Shown: piece by piece, positions 16,618 through 25,498 of the stretch
Layout: the number at the start of each line of letters is the position of its first letter
Position numbering within the stretch: the stretch's first letter is position 1
Assembly: GCA_963793245.1 (NCBI GenBank)
Contig: CAWBZG010000004.1
Location: forward strand, 248,001-312,000
Direction: 5' to 3'
Length of the DNA: 64,000 bases
From: CAXBBB01 sp963793245
Lineage (GTDB): Bacteria > Bacteroidota > Rhodothermia > Rhodothermales > BA12
Notes under the pieces: model-generated
What the model was told of the DNA's origin: nothing
Seen by the model: the letters and a program-made list of their open reading frames with translations, nothing else
Database searches by the model: none
Made by a program: the position numbers and the translations under genes

Positions 16618-16659
16618 CCTGCGGTATCGGTGGGCCGAAGGGACCACCGATACCGCAGG
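16618..16659. repeat. Perfect 16-bp inverted repeat upstream of wbpB
   Basis: Arms CCTGCGGTATCGGTGG at 16618-16633 and its exact complement at 16644-16659, with a 10-base loop. It lies in the divergent region between the ATP-grasp operon and wbpB, 27 bp before a candidate promoter element, so it may be an operator or one more dispersed palindrome. Confidence 0.7.
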
Positions 16660-16685
16660 TGGATAGCCTGTGGACCCGGCGTGCG

Positions 16686-16693
16686 TACCTTTG
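16686..16693 (+). promoter_or_regulatory. Candidate Bacteroidota-type -7 element before wbpB
   Basis: TACCTTTG matches the TAnnTTTG element of Bacteroidota sigma factors exactly and lies 27 bp before the wbpB start. I do not see a good matching TTG at the -33 position. Confidence 0.45.
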
Positions 16694-16720
16694 TGCTGAC
16701 TCTCGCTCGCCCTCTACGAC

Positions 16721-17677
16721 ATGTCCAACTTCGCGCTCACCGGACTGGCGGGCTACATCGCGCCGCGCCACTTGCAGGCCATTCGCGATACGGGAAACGT
16801 CCTCGTAGCTGCCGTCGATCCGCACGACTCGGTCGGCATCATCGACAGCTTTTTTCCGCGCGCCGCTTTTTTTACCGAGTACGAGCGCTTCGACCGTCAC
16901 CTGGAAAAACTCTACCGCAAGAGCGAGGCCGAGCGCGTCCATTACGTCAGCGTATGCTCGCCCAACCACCTGCACGACGCGCACATCCGCACGGCGTTGC
17001 GGACCAATGCGCACGCGATCTGCGAGAAGCCGTTGGTGCTCAAACCGCGCAACCTCGATCTGCTTGAAGAACTGGAGTCTGAAAGCGAGGGAACGGTCAA
17101 CACGATCCTGCAACTGCGTGTTCATCCGACGCTCGTAGCGCTCAAGGAGCGCGTGTCCCAATCGCAAGGGCGTCGGCATGTACGACTGACGTATGTGACG
17201 AGCCGGGGGCGGTGGTACGGCTACAGTTGGAAGGGCGAACCGGCCAAGAGCGGCGGCGTGGCGACCAACATCGGCGTCCACTTCTTCGACCTGCTCATGT
17301 GGCTCTTCGGCACGCCCGAACGGAGCGAAGTCCACCTCTCCGAACCCGAGAAGATGGGCGGCGCGATGGTTCTTCCCGGCGCCGATGTGGAGTGGTTTCT
17401 CTCGCTCGACCCCAACGATCTCCCCCACGAGACGCCAGACGAGCAGACCACGCATCGATCCATCACGGTCGACGGCGACGAGGTCGAGTTCAGTGGCGGC
17501 TTCCGCGATTTGCACACGCGCGTGTACGAGGAAACCCTCGCCGGACGCGGCTTCCGCATCGCCGACGCACGGCCCGCCATCGAACTCGTCGACCGGCTGC
17601 GCGCTGATGTGCCCAAAACGAATCCGTCGCTGGACCTGCATCCGATGACCCAGCGCGCGCTGGGAGGCCGCCAATGA
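16721..17677 (+). CDS. wbpB: UDP-N-acetylglucosaminuronate 3-dehydrogenase (WbpB/WlbA)
   Basis: A Gfo/Idh/MocA oxidoreductase of 318 residues. It oxidises C3 of UDP-GlcNAc-uronic acid, the second step to UDP-diNAc-mannuronic or -glucuronic acid. The start MSNFALTGLAGYIAPRHLQA and the segments VAAVDPHDSVGIIDSFFP, YVSVCSPNHLHDAHIR and CEKPLVLKPRNLD are near signatures of this subfamily. The NAD site is the N-terminal Rossmann fold and CEKP is the catalytic-lysine motif. The stop overlaps the next start (ATGA). The uronate-forming WbpA and the epimerase WbpI are not in the window. Confidence 0.92.
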   Translation: MSNFALTGLAGYIAPRHLQAIRDTGNVLVAAVDPHDSVGIIDSFFPRAAFFTEYERFDRHLEKLYRKSEAERVHYVSVCSPNHLHDAHIRTALRTNAHAICEKPLVLKPRNLDLLEELESESEGTVNTILQLRVHPTLVALKERVSQSQGRRHVRLTYVTSRGRWYGYSWKGEPAKSGGVATNIGVHFFDLLMWLFGTPERSEVHLSEPEKMGGAMVLPGADVEWFLSLDPNDLPHETPDEQTTHRSITVDGDEVEFSGGFRDLHTRVYEETLAGRGFRIADARPAIELVDRLRADVPKTNPSLDLHPMTQRALGGRQ

Positions 17678-18364
17678 GCGAGCGAATGACTCAGATGCCC
17701 GGCGTGCGCATTCACCCGAGCGCATACGTCGATCAGGGCGCGCAGATTGGGCAAGGGACGGGCGTGTGGCATTTCTGCCACGTGTCAAGTGGCGCTGTCG
17801 TGGGCGAGCGGTGCGTGTTGGGGCAAAATGTGTTTGTGGCCGACGGCGCCGTCTATCGGCAGCAACGTCAAGATCCAGAACAACGTCGCCGTCTATGGTG
17901 GCTGCACGGTCGAGGACGACGTGTTTCTGGGGCCGAGTTGCGTGCTGACCAACGTCACCAATCCGCGCAGCCAGGTCAATCGCAAATCGCTCTACGAGAC
18001 GACGCGCATTCGGCGGGGCGCAACCGTCGGAGCCAACGCGACCGTCGTGTGCGGCGTCACGCTGGGGCGCTACTGCTTCGTCGCCGCCGGAGCCGTCGTC
18101 ACGCGCGACGTGCCGGATTACGCTTTGATCGTCGGCACGCCCGGACGCGCCCAAGGCTGGATGAGCCGCCACGGACACCGCCTCGCCTTCTCCGCCGACG
18201 GCCTCGCCGCGTGTCCCGAATCCGGCCTTCGCTACCGACTTGAAGAGGGCGCTGTCCGTTGCCTCGACGTCGACGAAGAGTCGCCGCTTCCATCAGACTT
18301 GACGATGGGGGAGCGCGCCTACGACACGTTCAAGCCTACCAGCACATCAGACCCATCCGCATGA
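17674..18364 (+). CDS. wbpD: WbpD-type hexapeptide N-acetyltransferase, frameshifted
   Basis: A left-handed beta-helix acetyltransferase that acetylates the 3-amino group made by WbpE. The first frame reads IHPSAYVDQGAQIGQGTGVW and QNVFVADGA. The continuing frame reads SIGSNVKIQNNVAVYGGCTV, EDDVFLGPSCVLTNVTNPRS and then VGANATVVCGVTLGRYCFVA. The break is at about 17851-17855; deleting one base restores the typical DG-xSIGSNVKIQNN run. Repeated I/V-G-x-x-x-x hexapeptides and the PGR near the end fit the family. ATGA overlaps join it to wbpB and wbpE, so the three genes form one operon. Confidence 0.88.
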
Positions 18365-19528
18365 GCCAGCACTCGCCGATCCCCATTCTCGATTTATCAC
18401 CTGAGATTGATGCACTATGGGACGAACTCACGGCAGCCACGCAGCGCGTGATGCGCTCTGCGCACTTCATTATGGGGCCGGAAGTGACGGCATTCGAGTC
18501 CGAAGTCGCTGCGTATCTGGGCACCAAACATGCCGTCGCCGTCAACTCGGGCACCGATGCGCTGGTGATCGGGCTGCGCGCGCTGGGCATCGGTCCAGGC
18601 GACGAGGTCATCACGACGCCGTTTACGTTCTTCGCGACGGCTGAGAGCATCTCGCTGCTGGGTGCGACGCCCATCTTCGTCGACGTCGACCCGGACACGT
18701 TTAACATCGACCCGGACAAGCTCGAAGCTGCGATCACGCCCCAGACGCGGGCGATCATGCCGGTTCATCTCTACGGACAGCCGTGCGCGATGACGCAACT
18801 CGTCGAGATCGCCCGCCGCCACGACCTGAAGATCATCGAAGACTGCGCTCAGTCGTTCGGTGCGCGCTACTCGGGCGACTGCGCCGGATGTCAGGGCGCC
18901 AACTGCGATTCCCCACTCAGATCGACGCTCGTTGGGAAGCAGACGGGCACGATGGGGGACGTTGGGGCTTACTCGTTCTTTCCATCCAAGACACTGGGTG
19001 CCTACGGCGACGGCGGCCTGCTCGTGACGGACGACGACGCGGTTGCCGAGCACGCTCGGATGCTGCGCGTGCACGGCGCGAAGAAGAAGTACCACAACGA
19101 AGTCGTCGGCTACAACAGCCGCCTGGACGCGATGCAGGCCGCCATCCTGCGCGTCAAACTGCCGCATCTCGACGGCAACGTAGAAGGTCGCCGCCGCGTC
19201 GCCGCTCGCTACACCGACGCGCTACAGAGACATCGACGGAATCATCGCTCCGCCTATCGCCGATGGCCACGTCTTTCATCAGTACACGATTCGCGTGCTG
19301 GATGGGCGACGCGATGCGCTGTCCGAAGCGCTCGAAGCGCTCGACATCCAGACGATGATCTACTATCCGATCCCGCAAGATCGCTTGCCGATTTACGCCG
19401 GAAAACATCCTGCCAACCCCATCAGCGACCAACTCGCTGGCGAAGTGCTCAGCCTTCCGATCTGGCCGCAGATGACCGACGACGTGCAGGATCGCGTGAT
19501 CGCAGGCGTCCGGCAAGCGATGCGTTAG
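18361..19528 (+). CDS. wbpE: WbpE-type DegT/DnrJ/EryC1 aminotransferase, frameshifted
   Basis: A PLP-dependent sugar aminotransferase that converts the 3-keto sugar from WbpB into a 3-amino sugar. Motifs: MGPEVTAFESEVAAYLG, VNSGTDALVIGLRALG, ITTPFTFFATAE, IIEDCAQSFGA and FFPSKTLGAYGDGG, whose lysine binds PLP. The frame breaks near 19222-19227; the rest continues as DIDGIIAPP, FHQYTIRVLDGRRDAL and YYPIPQ to the TAG at 19526-19528. A one-base deletion explains it. About 19 extra residues, with three cysteines, sit between SFGARYSG and GKQTGTMGD, where most relatives go straight through. The end overlaps uvrC by 4 bp tail to tail. Confidence 0.88.
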
Positions 19529-21405
19529 AGGGCATCGTCTTCGGCTGGCTGAGCGGGCGCGTCGAAGTGGGCGCGGACGGCTCGGGCGGCGGCGGGGCCG
19601 ACGACGGCTGCGATGTCGGCTTCCGATGCCGCCTTGACGCGTTTGACGCTGCCAATCTCGCTCAGCAGTTTGCGGGCTTTGGCGGCGCCGATGCCCTTGA
19701 TGTCGGTGAGTTCGCTCTTGAGGGTCGATAGTTGGCGCTGTTTGCGCTGGAACGTCACGGCGAAGCGGTGCGCCTCGTTGCGGACGCGCTGCAAGAGTTG
19801 TAGGCTGCTCGACGTGCGCGGGATCAGCGTGCTCTGGCTGTCGCCGGGGAAGAAGACTTCTTCGAGCCGCTTCGCCAGACCGACGACGGTGAACTTGCCG
19901 TACGCCTCGACTTCCTTGAGCGCGGCGACAGCGCTCGACAACTGTCCCTTGCCGCCGTCGATTACGACCAAGTCGGGCCACGGACCGTTCTCCTCGACGA
20001 CTCGTCCGTAGCGGCGACCCAACACCTCGCGCATCGACTGGAAATCGTCCGGCTTGCCGTCTACCGTTCGGATTTTGTAGTGGCGATACTCGCTCTTCTT
20101 GGGCACGCCCTTTTCGAAGACGACGCAACTCGCGACGGTCCCCGTTCCGCCCAGGTGGGAGATGTCGAAACACTCAATGCGGCGCGGCTCAGTCGTCAGG
20201 CCCAGGTCGCGCTTCAAACTCTGAACGCTGTGCGGGACGCGGTCCTCACGGTCGGCGTCTTTGATCGCCTTGGCGCGTTTCCACTCCATCAGCAGCAGGC
20301 GCGCGTTCTGCCCGGCCATCTCCATCAATTCGGCCTTGTCGCCGCGCTGGGGGACGCGGATCGTGATCTTGCGGTTGCGGTGCTCGTAGAGGTAGGCCTC
20401 GATCACGCTCGCGTCTTCGGGTTCGTGAGAGAGCAAGACTTCAGTCGGGAAAAACGCTGTCTGGGTGTAGTAGCTCTCTAAGATCCGCTGCATCAGCGAC
20501 GCTTCTTCGTGGTCCTCCAACCGGCGCAGGTAGTGGTGTTCGCGTCCGATCACTTTGCCTTCGCGAATCTGGAAAACGACGCCGCACGCAACGTCGGCTT
20601 CTCTGTCGCAGGCGAGGGCGAACACGTCGCGGTCCATGCCGTCCGCGGTGACGACTTTCTGCTTTTGCGCATAGACCCGGACGGCGTGGAGTTGGTCGCG
20701 GCGGGCGGCGGCGTCCTCGAACCGTTTCTCCGATGCCAGACGCTGCATGTCGTCGGTCAGCATCCGCTTGAGTTCGTCGGTGTGGCCGTTGAGCAGTTTC
20801 TCGACCCTAGCGATCATCTCCTGATAATCTTCCAGACTCTGCGCGGCGATGCAGGGCGCATCGCACTTCTTGATGTGGTACTCCAGGCAGGCCTCGAAGC
20901 GACCGGCGGCGATGGGTTCGGGCGCGAGCGCGAGGCTGCACGTCCGCACTTTGAACAGGCTGCGCACGGCCTTCAGCACGCGCTTCATGTTCTTAACATC
21001 GGTATACGGGCCGAAGTATTTGCTCCCGTCTTTGACCACGCGCCGAGTCGGGAAGACGCGCGGAAACGGCTCGTTGGTGATGACGATCCACGGGTAGGTC
21101 TTGTCGTCGCGCAGGTTGACGTTGTAGCGCGGCTTGAGCTTCTTGATGAGGTTGTTCTCGAGGATCAGCGCCTCGGCCTCGGTGTCCGTCACGATCAGTT
21201 CGACGTCGGCGATCTTGCGGACGAGCGCGCTGATACGGCCATCGCGCGGGCGGCTGTCCTGGAAGTAGCTGCGGACCCGGTTGCGCAGGTTTTTGGCCTT
21301 GCCGACGTAGAGAACCGTGCCCTCGCTGTCCTTGTGCTGATAGACGCCGGGCTGCGTCGGCAGGTGGGCGAGCTTTTGTTCTAACTCGGGCGAGCGGACG
21401 GGCAT
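19525..21405 (-). CDS. uvrC: Excinuclease ABC subunit C
   Basis: UvrC, 626 residues, close to the usual length. It makes both incisions in nucleotide excision repair after UvrA and UvrB find the damage. The N-terminal GIY-YIG nuclease is PGVYQHKDSEGTVLYVGKAK with N-L-R-N-R-V. A UvrB-binding coiled-coil segment follows (residues about 200-240, MLTDDMQRLASEKRFEDAA). The C-terminal endonuclease has CFDISHLGGTGTVAS and DLVVIDGGKGQL, then a helix-hairpin-helix tail (LTDIKGIGAAKARKLL). Start ATG 21405. It is convergent with wbpE and divergent from the GH18 gene. Confidence 0.97.
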   Translation of the reverse strand: MPVRSPELEQKLAHLPTQPGVYQHKDSEGTVLYVGKAKNLRNRVRSYFQDSRPRDGRISALVRKIADVELIVTDTEAEALILENNLIKKLKPRYNVNLRDDKTYPWIVITNEPFPRVFPTRRVVKDGSKYFGPYTDVKNMKRVLKAVRSLFKVRTCSLALAPEPIAAGRFEACLEYHIKKCDAPCIAAQSLEDYQEMIARVEKLLNGHTDELKRMLTDDMQRLASEKRFEDAAARRDQLHAVRVYAQKQKVVTADGMDRDVFALACDREADVACGVVFQIREGKVIGREHHYLRRLEDHEEASLMQRILESYYTQTAFFPTEVLLSHEPEDASVIEAYLYEHRNRKITIRVPQRGDKAELMEMAGQNARLLLMEWKRAKAIKDADREDRVPHSVQSLKRDLGLTTEPRRIECFDISHLGGTGTVASCVVFEKGVPKKSEYRHYKIRTVDGKPDDFQSMREVLGRRYGRVVEENGPWPDLVVIDGGKGQLSSAVAALKEVEAYGKFTVVGLAKRLEEVFFPGDSQSTLIPRTSSSLQLLQRVRNEAHRFAVTFQRKQRQLSTLKSELTDIKGIGAAKARKLLSEIGSVKRVKAASEADIAAVVGPAAARAVRAHFDAPAQPAEDDAL

Positions 21406-21463
21406 GGCGAACAGTCGGTGCGGCGTGTGCGAACGATGTGCAGCCCAGTCGGGTTCGGTGAGG

Positions 21464-21496
21464 AAAGCTGTCAGGTTTCCAAAACCTGACAGCTTT
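21464..21496. repeat. Perfect 15-bp inverted repeat between divergent genes
   Basis: Arms AAAGCTGTCAGGTTT (21464-21478) and its exact complement (21482-21496), loop CCA. It lies between the divergent starts of uvrC and the GH18 gene, so it cannot be a simple terminator for either. Its core resembles 6612-6643 and 50943-50973. Confidence 0.8.
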
Positions 21497-21551
21497 GGCG
21501 CACGCCTTGCGCTACCCTGCTTTTACATTCCTCCGATCGACTCGCCGTTAC

Positions 21552-22634
21552 ATGCCTCGCCTGCTCCTCTTCGCCCTCGGCGCTATTTTCCTCGCCGGAT
21601 GCGCCACGACTACGACCCGCTACTCGAAATCGCCGATTCTCGGGTACGGATACCATCCCTACTGGATGGGCGACGAGTGGAAGGATGAAGCCGTCGAAGG
21701 GCTAGACGGTGTCTTCTTCTTCGAGATCGAAGTCGAGGGCGACGGCTCGTTGCGCACGACAAACGGCTGGCCCATCCGCTGGACCGAACTCACCCAATCG
21801 ATGCGCCAGCGCGGAACGGTCCTCGCGCCGACGTTCACCCTGTTCGGCTCGGCCAAGTTCGACAGCGTGTTCACCTCGCCCGAGGCTATCCGCCGCTTGA
21901 CGGCTAACGTGCTGGGCGTGGCAACCAACGAAGCGGCGACGGGCGTCCACCTCGACTTCGAGATGTTTACGGCCGTCGATCCGGTCGCGCGGCTGGCGTA
22001 CACGCAGTTCGTCGAACGCATCGCCGTCCAACTAGCGTCGACACGCCCGGATGCGCACCTGAGCGTGTTCTTGCCGCCGTTTGACGTGCCCGACGCGTTC
22101 GACGAAACGCGCCTCGCCGCCGCCGTCGATCACGTCGTGGTGCAGGGTTACGACTTCCATTATCGAGGCAGCCAGACGAGCGGCCCCGTCGCTCCGATCC
22201 GAGGCTGGGGCGGGCAAAACTGGGAAGGCATCGCGCGCCGTTACGCCCTGCTCGGCGTGCCGATGGACAAGATCCTGATGGCTGTCCCGCTCTACGGCTA
22301 CGAGTGGCCGACCGAAACGGACCGCCCCGGCAGCCCGACGCGTGGACGCGGCAACACGGTCTCGCTCGGACGCGTCAGCAAAGACCGCGTGCCCGCCCTC
22401 GAAGGCTCGGCGCTAGCGCGTGCGGCGCAGTACGGCCTGCAACGCGACGTGCAGAGTGGATCGGCGTGGTATGCCTACGAGCGCACCGACGGCTGGCGGC
22501 AAGGCTGGTTCGAGGACGAAGAAAGCCTGCGTCAGAAGATGGACTTCGTGCGGATGCGCGGCATGGCAGGCGTTGCCTTCTTCCCGCTCGGCTACGACGA
22601 AGGCCGAACCGTCGCGCGGCTGTTGGCGGATTGA
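21552..22634 (+). CDS. Glycoside hydrolase family 18-like lipoprotein
   Basis: A 360-residue secreted lipoprotein. ATG 21552 gives MPRLLLFALGAIFLAGC, a lipobox signal. The barrel shows GYGYHPYWMGD, then VHLDFEMF (in place of the DxxDxDxE strand; the final Glu would be the acid catalyst), VVQGYDFHYRGS, DKILMAVPLYGYEWP and YAYERTDGWRQGWFEDEESL, typical of GH18 proteins related to chitinases and spore-germination YaaH-like hydrolases. Likely substrates are peptidoglycan or GlcNAc-containing polymers. The upstream in-frame ATG at 21495 gives no signal peptide and overlaps the palindrome, so it is rejected. Confidence 0.88.
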   Translation: MPRLLLFALGAIFLAGCATTTTRYSKSPILGYGYHPYWMGDEWKDEAVEGLDGVFFFEIEVEGDGSLRTTNGWPIRWTELTQSMRQRGTVLAPTFTLFGSAKFDSVFTSPEAIRRLTANVLGVATNEAATGVHLDFEMFTAVDPVARLAYTQFVERIAVQLASTRPDAHLSVFLPPFDVPDAFDETRLAAAVDHVVVQGYDFHYRGSQTSGPVAPIRGWGGQNWEGIARRYALLGVPMDKILMAVPLYGYEWPTETDRPGSPTRGRGNTVSLGRVSKDRVPALEGSALARAAQYGLQRDVQSGSAWYAYERTDGWRQGWFEDEESLRQKMDFVRMRGMAGVAFFPLGYDEGRTVARLLAD

Positions 22635-22658
22635 TCTCGCATGAATCTAAGTGTGGTA

Positions 22659-23471
22659 TCAATCTTGCCAATAGAGATTGGATGCCGCGAGCGAGTCGAT
22701 GGAGACCTCGAATACAAAACCTCTGGTTGGGCTTTCTCGACTCCCTTCGGAGACTGCCGTCGAGACGAATCCTCGGATAGACCATTGGCCAGCAGTGTGA
22801 ACACGGATCCGATCAGAAGCATCACATCCTATCTCAGAACTGCGGGGCTGGCAGCTAGCTCTGACAATCTGTGCGGGTTCGTTAAAGACGAACCAATTGA
22901 GACGCTGTGACGCTGCGCTGGATGTGCTAAGACCGTAGGCTCTGAGAGTTACCGTATCAGCTGACGAAGTCATGGAGTCGAGGCTAACTCGGTTCATCCC
23001 TGCCTGTGCCTCTACAATGTCTGGGTACCGCGCACGTTCGTCCGTCCGATTTCCAACGCGAACGGTCAGCGTAAGAGGCGAATAAACGAAGCCGGGATCT
23101 GACCCAGGTATGAATCCGATTCCTCGCGCCGCGAAACGGACTTTAGTTTGAGACCCGACAGGCACGTCGTCTTTTGGTTTGAACACCATATATCCGCCTC
23201 TCGTGCGTACCTCGAACTCCTTTGAGTCGTTGGTGACCCAAGCAAGCGCATTTTCACCTTTGTCGCATTCCCCATCAGGTGCTCTCCACACGTCAGGAGC
23301 ATAGATCGCTGCCGAGTCGCCGCGTGCTACCGTGATCGTGGACAGTTCGTCGGGAGGGAAGTAGGAGTTCGACGCGTCGTTGAAGAGGCAAGAATTGGAC
23401 AGGAAGGCGTCGCAACCGGAAGCGAAAAGAAGGGCTGTTCCGACGCATATCAGTAACAAGAGAGCGCGCAT
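22659..23471 (-). CDS. Hypothetical lipoprotein of lower GC
   Basis: A 270-residue protein with a lipoprotein signal, MRALLLLICVGTALLFASGC, from ATG 23471. Segments such as FEVRTRGGYMVFKPKDDV and SPLTLTVRVGNR suggest beta-sandwich domains. I do not recognise the family. The DNA is visibly less GC-rich than the neighbouring genes, so recent acquisition or relaxed selection is possible. It meets the GH18 gene tail to tail and is 88 bp from the M28 peptidase gene. Confidence 0.75.
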   Translation of the reverse strand: MRALLLLICVGTALLFASGCDAFLSNSCLFNDASNSYFPPDELSTITVARGDSAAIYAPDVWRAPDGECDKGENALAWVTNDSKEFEVRTRGGYMVFKPKDDVPVGSQTKVRFAARGIGFIPGSDPGFVYSPLTLTVRVGNRTDERARYPDIVEAQAGMNRVSLDSMTSSADTVTLRAYGLSTSSAASQRLNWFVFNEPAQIVRASCQPRSSEIGCDASDRIRVHTAGQWSIRGFVSTAVSEGSRESPTRGFVFEVSIDSLAASNLYWQD

Positions 23472-23504
23472 GGCATCCGGCGATATTTCTGGCATAAACA
23501 TACA

Positions 23505-23536
23505 GCGCGCCGCCCCTCGCGAGAAGGACGGCGCGC
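23505..23536 (-). terminator. GC-rich hairpin after the M28 peptidase gene
   Basis: Arms GCGCGCCG (23505-23512) and CGGCGCGC (23529-23536). It lies just after the peptidase stop and before the next minus-strand gene. There is no clear T-run, so the terminator call is moderate. Confidence 0.5.
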
Positions 23537-23558
23537 GTAGGATAGCCGAAGTCGGCAA

Positions 23559-25382
23559 TTAGTTGCCGCCTGCTGCCTGGGCTTTGGCGAACCAGTCTTC
23601 GATGGCTTCGGGGCGACCGTCCTGGTTGACGAGTTGCCATGCCGTCGCGAAGATCAGGCGGGCGCGCTGCTGCATTTGCTCATAGTCGATCTTGTCCGGC
23701 TCGTCGCCCAGGCCGTGGTAGTCCTCGTGCGTGCCGTTGAAGTAGAAGATGAACGGGATGTCGGACTTGCCGAAGTTCCAGTGATCCGAGCGGCGGTAGA
23801 ACTGGTTCGGGTCGTCGGGCGAGTTGAAGCGCTTGCTCAGGTCCATGTTGATGCCTGCGACTTCGTTCGCCATCACGCTCAGCGCGTCGATCTCGGGCGA
23901 GATGAGTTCGGATCCGATGATGTAGACGTAGTTGTCCGGTTGATCGCCCTCATAGGTAGGATCGCGGCGACCGACCATGTCGATGTTGAGGTTGGCGACA
24001 GTCTGTGCGACGGGTGCCATCGGCTCCACGTCGGCGTAGTAGGCCGAGCCGAGTAGTCCTTTCTCTTCGCCAGCGACGTTGAGAAAGATGATCGAGCGGC
24101 GCGGGCCGACGCCGTCCATCGCGGCCTGAGCGAACGCTTCGGCAATTTCGAGGACCGAAACCGTGCCCGAGCCGTCGTCGTCGGCGCCGTTGTTGATCAC
24201 GTCGTCGCCCGTAGCCGTCGTCGAGATGCCGATGTGGTCGTAGTGCGACGAGATGACGAGCACTTCGTCCTTCAAGGCTGGGTCCGAGCCTTCGAGCATG
24301 GCGACGACGTTTTCGGTGTCGGCCTCGAACACTTCGCGCTCGACTGTGCTGCTGAGCGTGACGCCCTCGACGTCCATCACGACCGGAGCGCTCGTCGACC
24401 GGATCTGGCTGCGGAGTTGGTCGACCGTCATGCCCGATCCCATCAGCAGTCCGTTGGCGAACGTCTCGCTGACGTAGAACATGCCGGGGCGCTGGCTCGT
24501 CGCGTTCGGCGGGTTGAGGCTCAGGCTGCCGATGGCAGCAGCGCTGCGGTCGGCGGCGTTCATGGCGCGCTGCTCGAACGGACCGTCGGTGTCCGAGTCG
24601 CCCGTAATGACGAGCATTCCCGCGAACGGCTTGCGTGCGCCCAACGCCGAGCGGAGCCGCTCGAACGAGTTGGTCGACCAGCGCGTGTCGGCGCCGTCTT
24701 CGGAGAGAACGGCCATGCCATCAGCCGAGCGCGGTTCGTCGCCGAGCACGAGGAGCCACTTTCCGCTGTGGTCGATGCCTGCGGCTTCCATCGCCGCATA
24801 GTCGTCGTAGGTGTCTTCACCCGAAATGCCGTAGCCCGCGAACACGACGCCGCCGCTGGCCTGCGGCTGGCCGCCCCACGCGAGCATTGAGTTGCCATCC
24901 GACGCGCCCGGAGCGAACGTCGAGCGCATGGTCATCTGTCCGCTGGATGTGGTGCCATTTCCGACGAGATTGACTTCCAGCGTCGCCTGCGACAGACGCT
25001 GTCCGTAGACGGGGAACGGCTGGAGGTAGGCTTCCAGGTTGCGCCCATCGTCGGCCATCATCGAGCCTTTGGCCGTCAGTCCCATCTTGCGGTACTGGGA
25101 CGCGAGGTAGCGCGAGGCGACTTTCTGTCCGCGTGCGCTCGTTTCGCGGCCTTCGAGCAGGTCGTCGGCGAAAAAGTAGAGGTGCGCGGCGAGGTCGGAC
25201 GCCGTGATCGTGTTCATGTACTCAGCCGCCAACTCGGGATTGGCGTCGAGCGTCGGCGTCGGACCGGCCATCACCGGCGCGGTTGGCGCTTCCATCATCG
25301 GAGCCATCGTCGGCTGCGATCCGGAGCATCCGGACACGAGGAGGCCCGCGCCGAGGAGCGCGGAGGAGAGGAGGTGCTTCAT
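23559..25382 (-). CDS. M28-family zinc aminopeptidase, lipoprotein
   Basis: A 607-residue secreted zinc peptidase. ATG 25382 gives MKHLLSSALLGAGLLVSGC with a lipobox. A protease-associated-like insert lies near residues 170-330. The M28 metal ligands are visible in order: HYDHIG, NGADDDGSGTV, EEKGLLGS, NIDMVG and the late His in THEDYHGLGDEP. The family removes N-terminal residues from peptides. It probably acts in the periplasm or at the outer membrane to process peptides for uptake. The frame is open further upstream to 25475, but only the later start gives a signal. Confidence 0.93.
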   Translation of the reverse strand: MKHLLSSALLGAGLLVSGCSGSQPTMAPMMEAPTAPVMAGPTPTLDANPELAAEYMNTITASDLAAHLYFFADDLLEGRETSARGQKVASRYLASQYRKMGLTAKGSMMADDGRNLEAYLQPFPVYGQRLSQATLEVNLVGNGTTSSGQMTMRSTFAPGASDGNSMLAWGGQPQASGGVVFAGYGISGEDTYDDYAAMEAAGIDHSGKWLLVLGDEPRSADGMAVLSEDGADTRWSTNSFERLRSALGARKPFAGMLVITGDSDTDGPFEQRAMNAADRSAAAIGSLSLNPPNATSQRPGMFYVSETFANGLLMGSGMTVDQLRSQIRSTSAPVVMDVEGVTLSSTVEREVFEADTENVVAMLEGSDPALKDEVLVISSHYDHIGISTTATGDDVINNGADDDGSGTVSVLEIAEAFAQAAMDGVGPRRSIIFLNVAGEEKGLLGSAYYADVEPMAPVAQTVANLNIDMVGRRDPTYEGDQPDNYVYIIGSELISPEIDALSVMANEVAGINMDLSKRFNSPDDPNQFYRRSDHWNFGKSDIPFIFYFNGTHEDYHGLGDEPDKIDYEQMQQRARLIFATAWQLVNQDGRPEAIEDWFAKAQAAGGN

Positions 25383-25498
25383 CTGGGAGGAAGAGGTGTA
25401 GACAGGGACAGAGAGTCGAGCATCAAGATAACCGGATCGATCGCGGAAACCGTCGTTTGATGCTGGGCGCGGCATCCTGCAACTGGGGACGCGTCCGG

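Noticed and set aside
17674..19528. Programmed ribosomal frameshifting in wbpD and wbpE
   Set aside because: No slippery heptamer plus pseudoknot is evident, and similar shifts occur in unrelated genes, so indel error is simpler.
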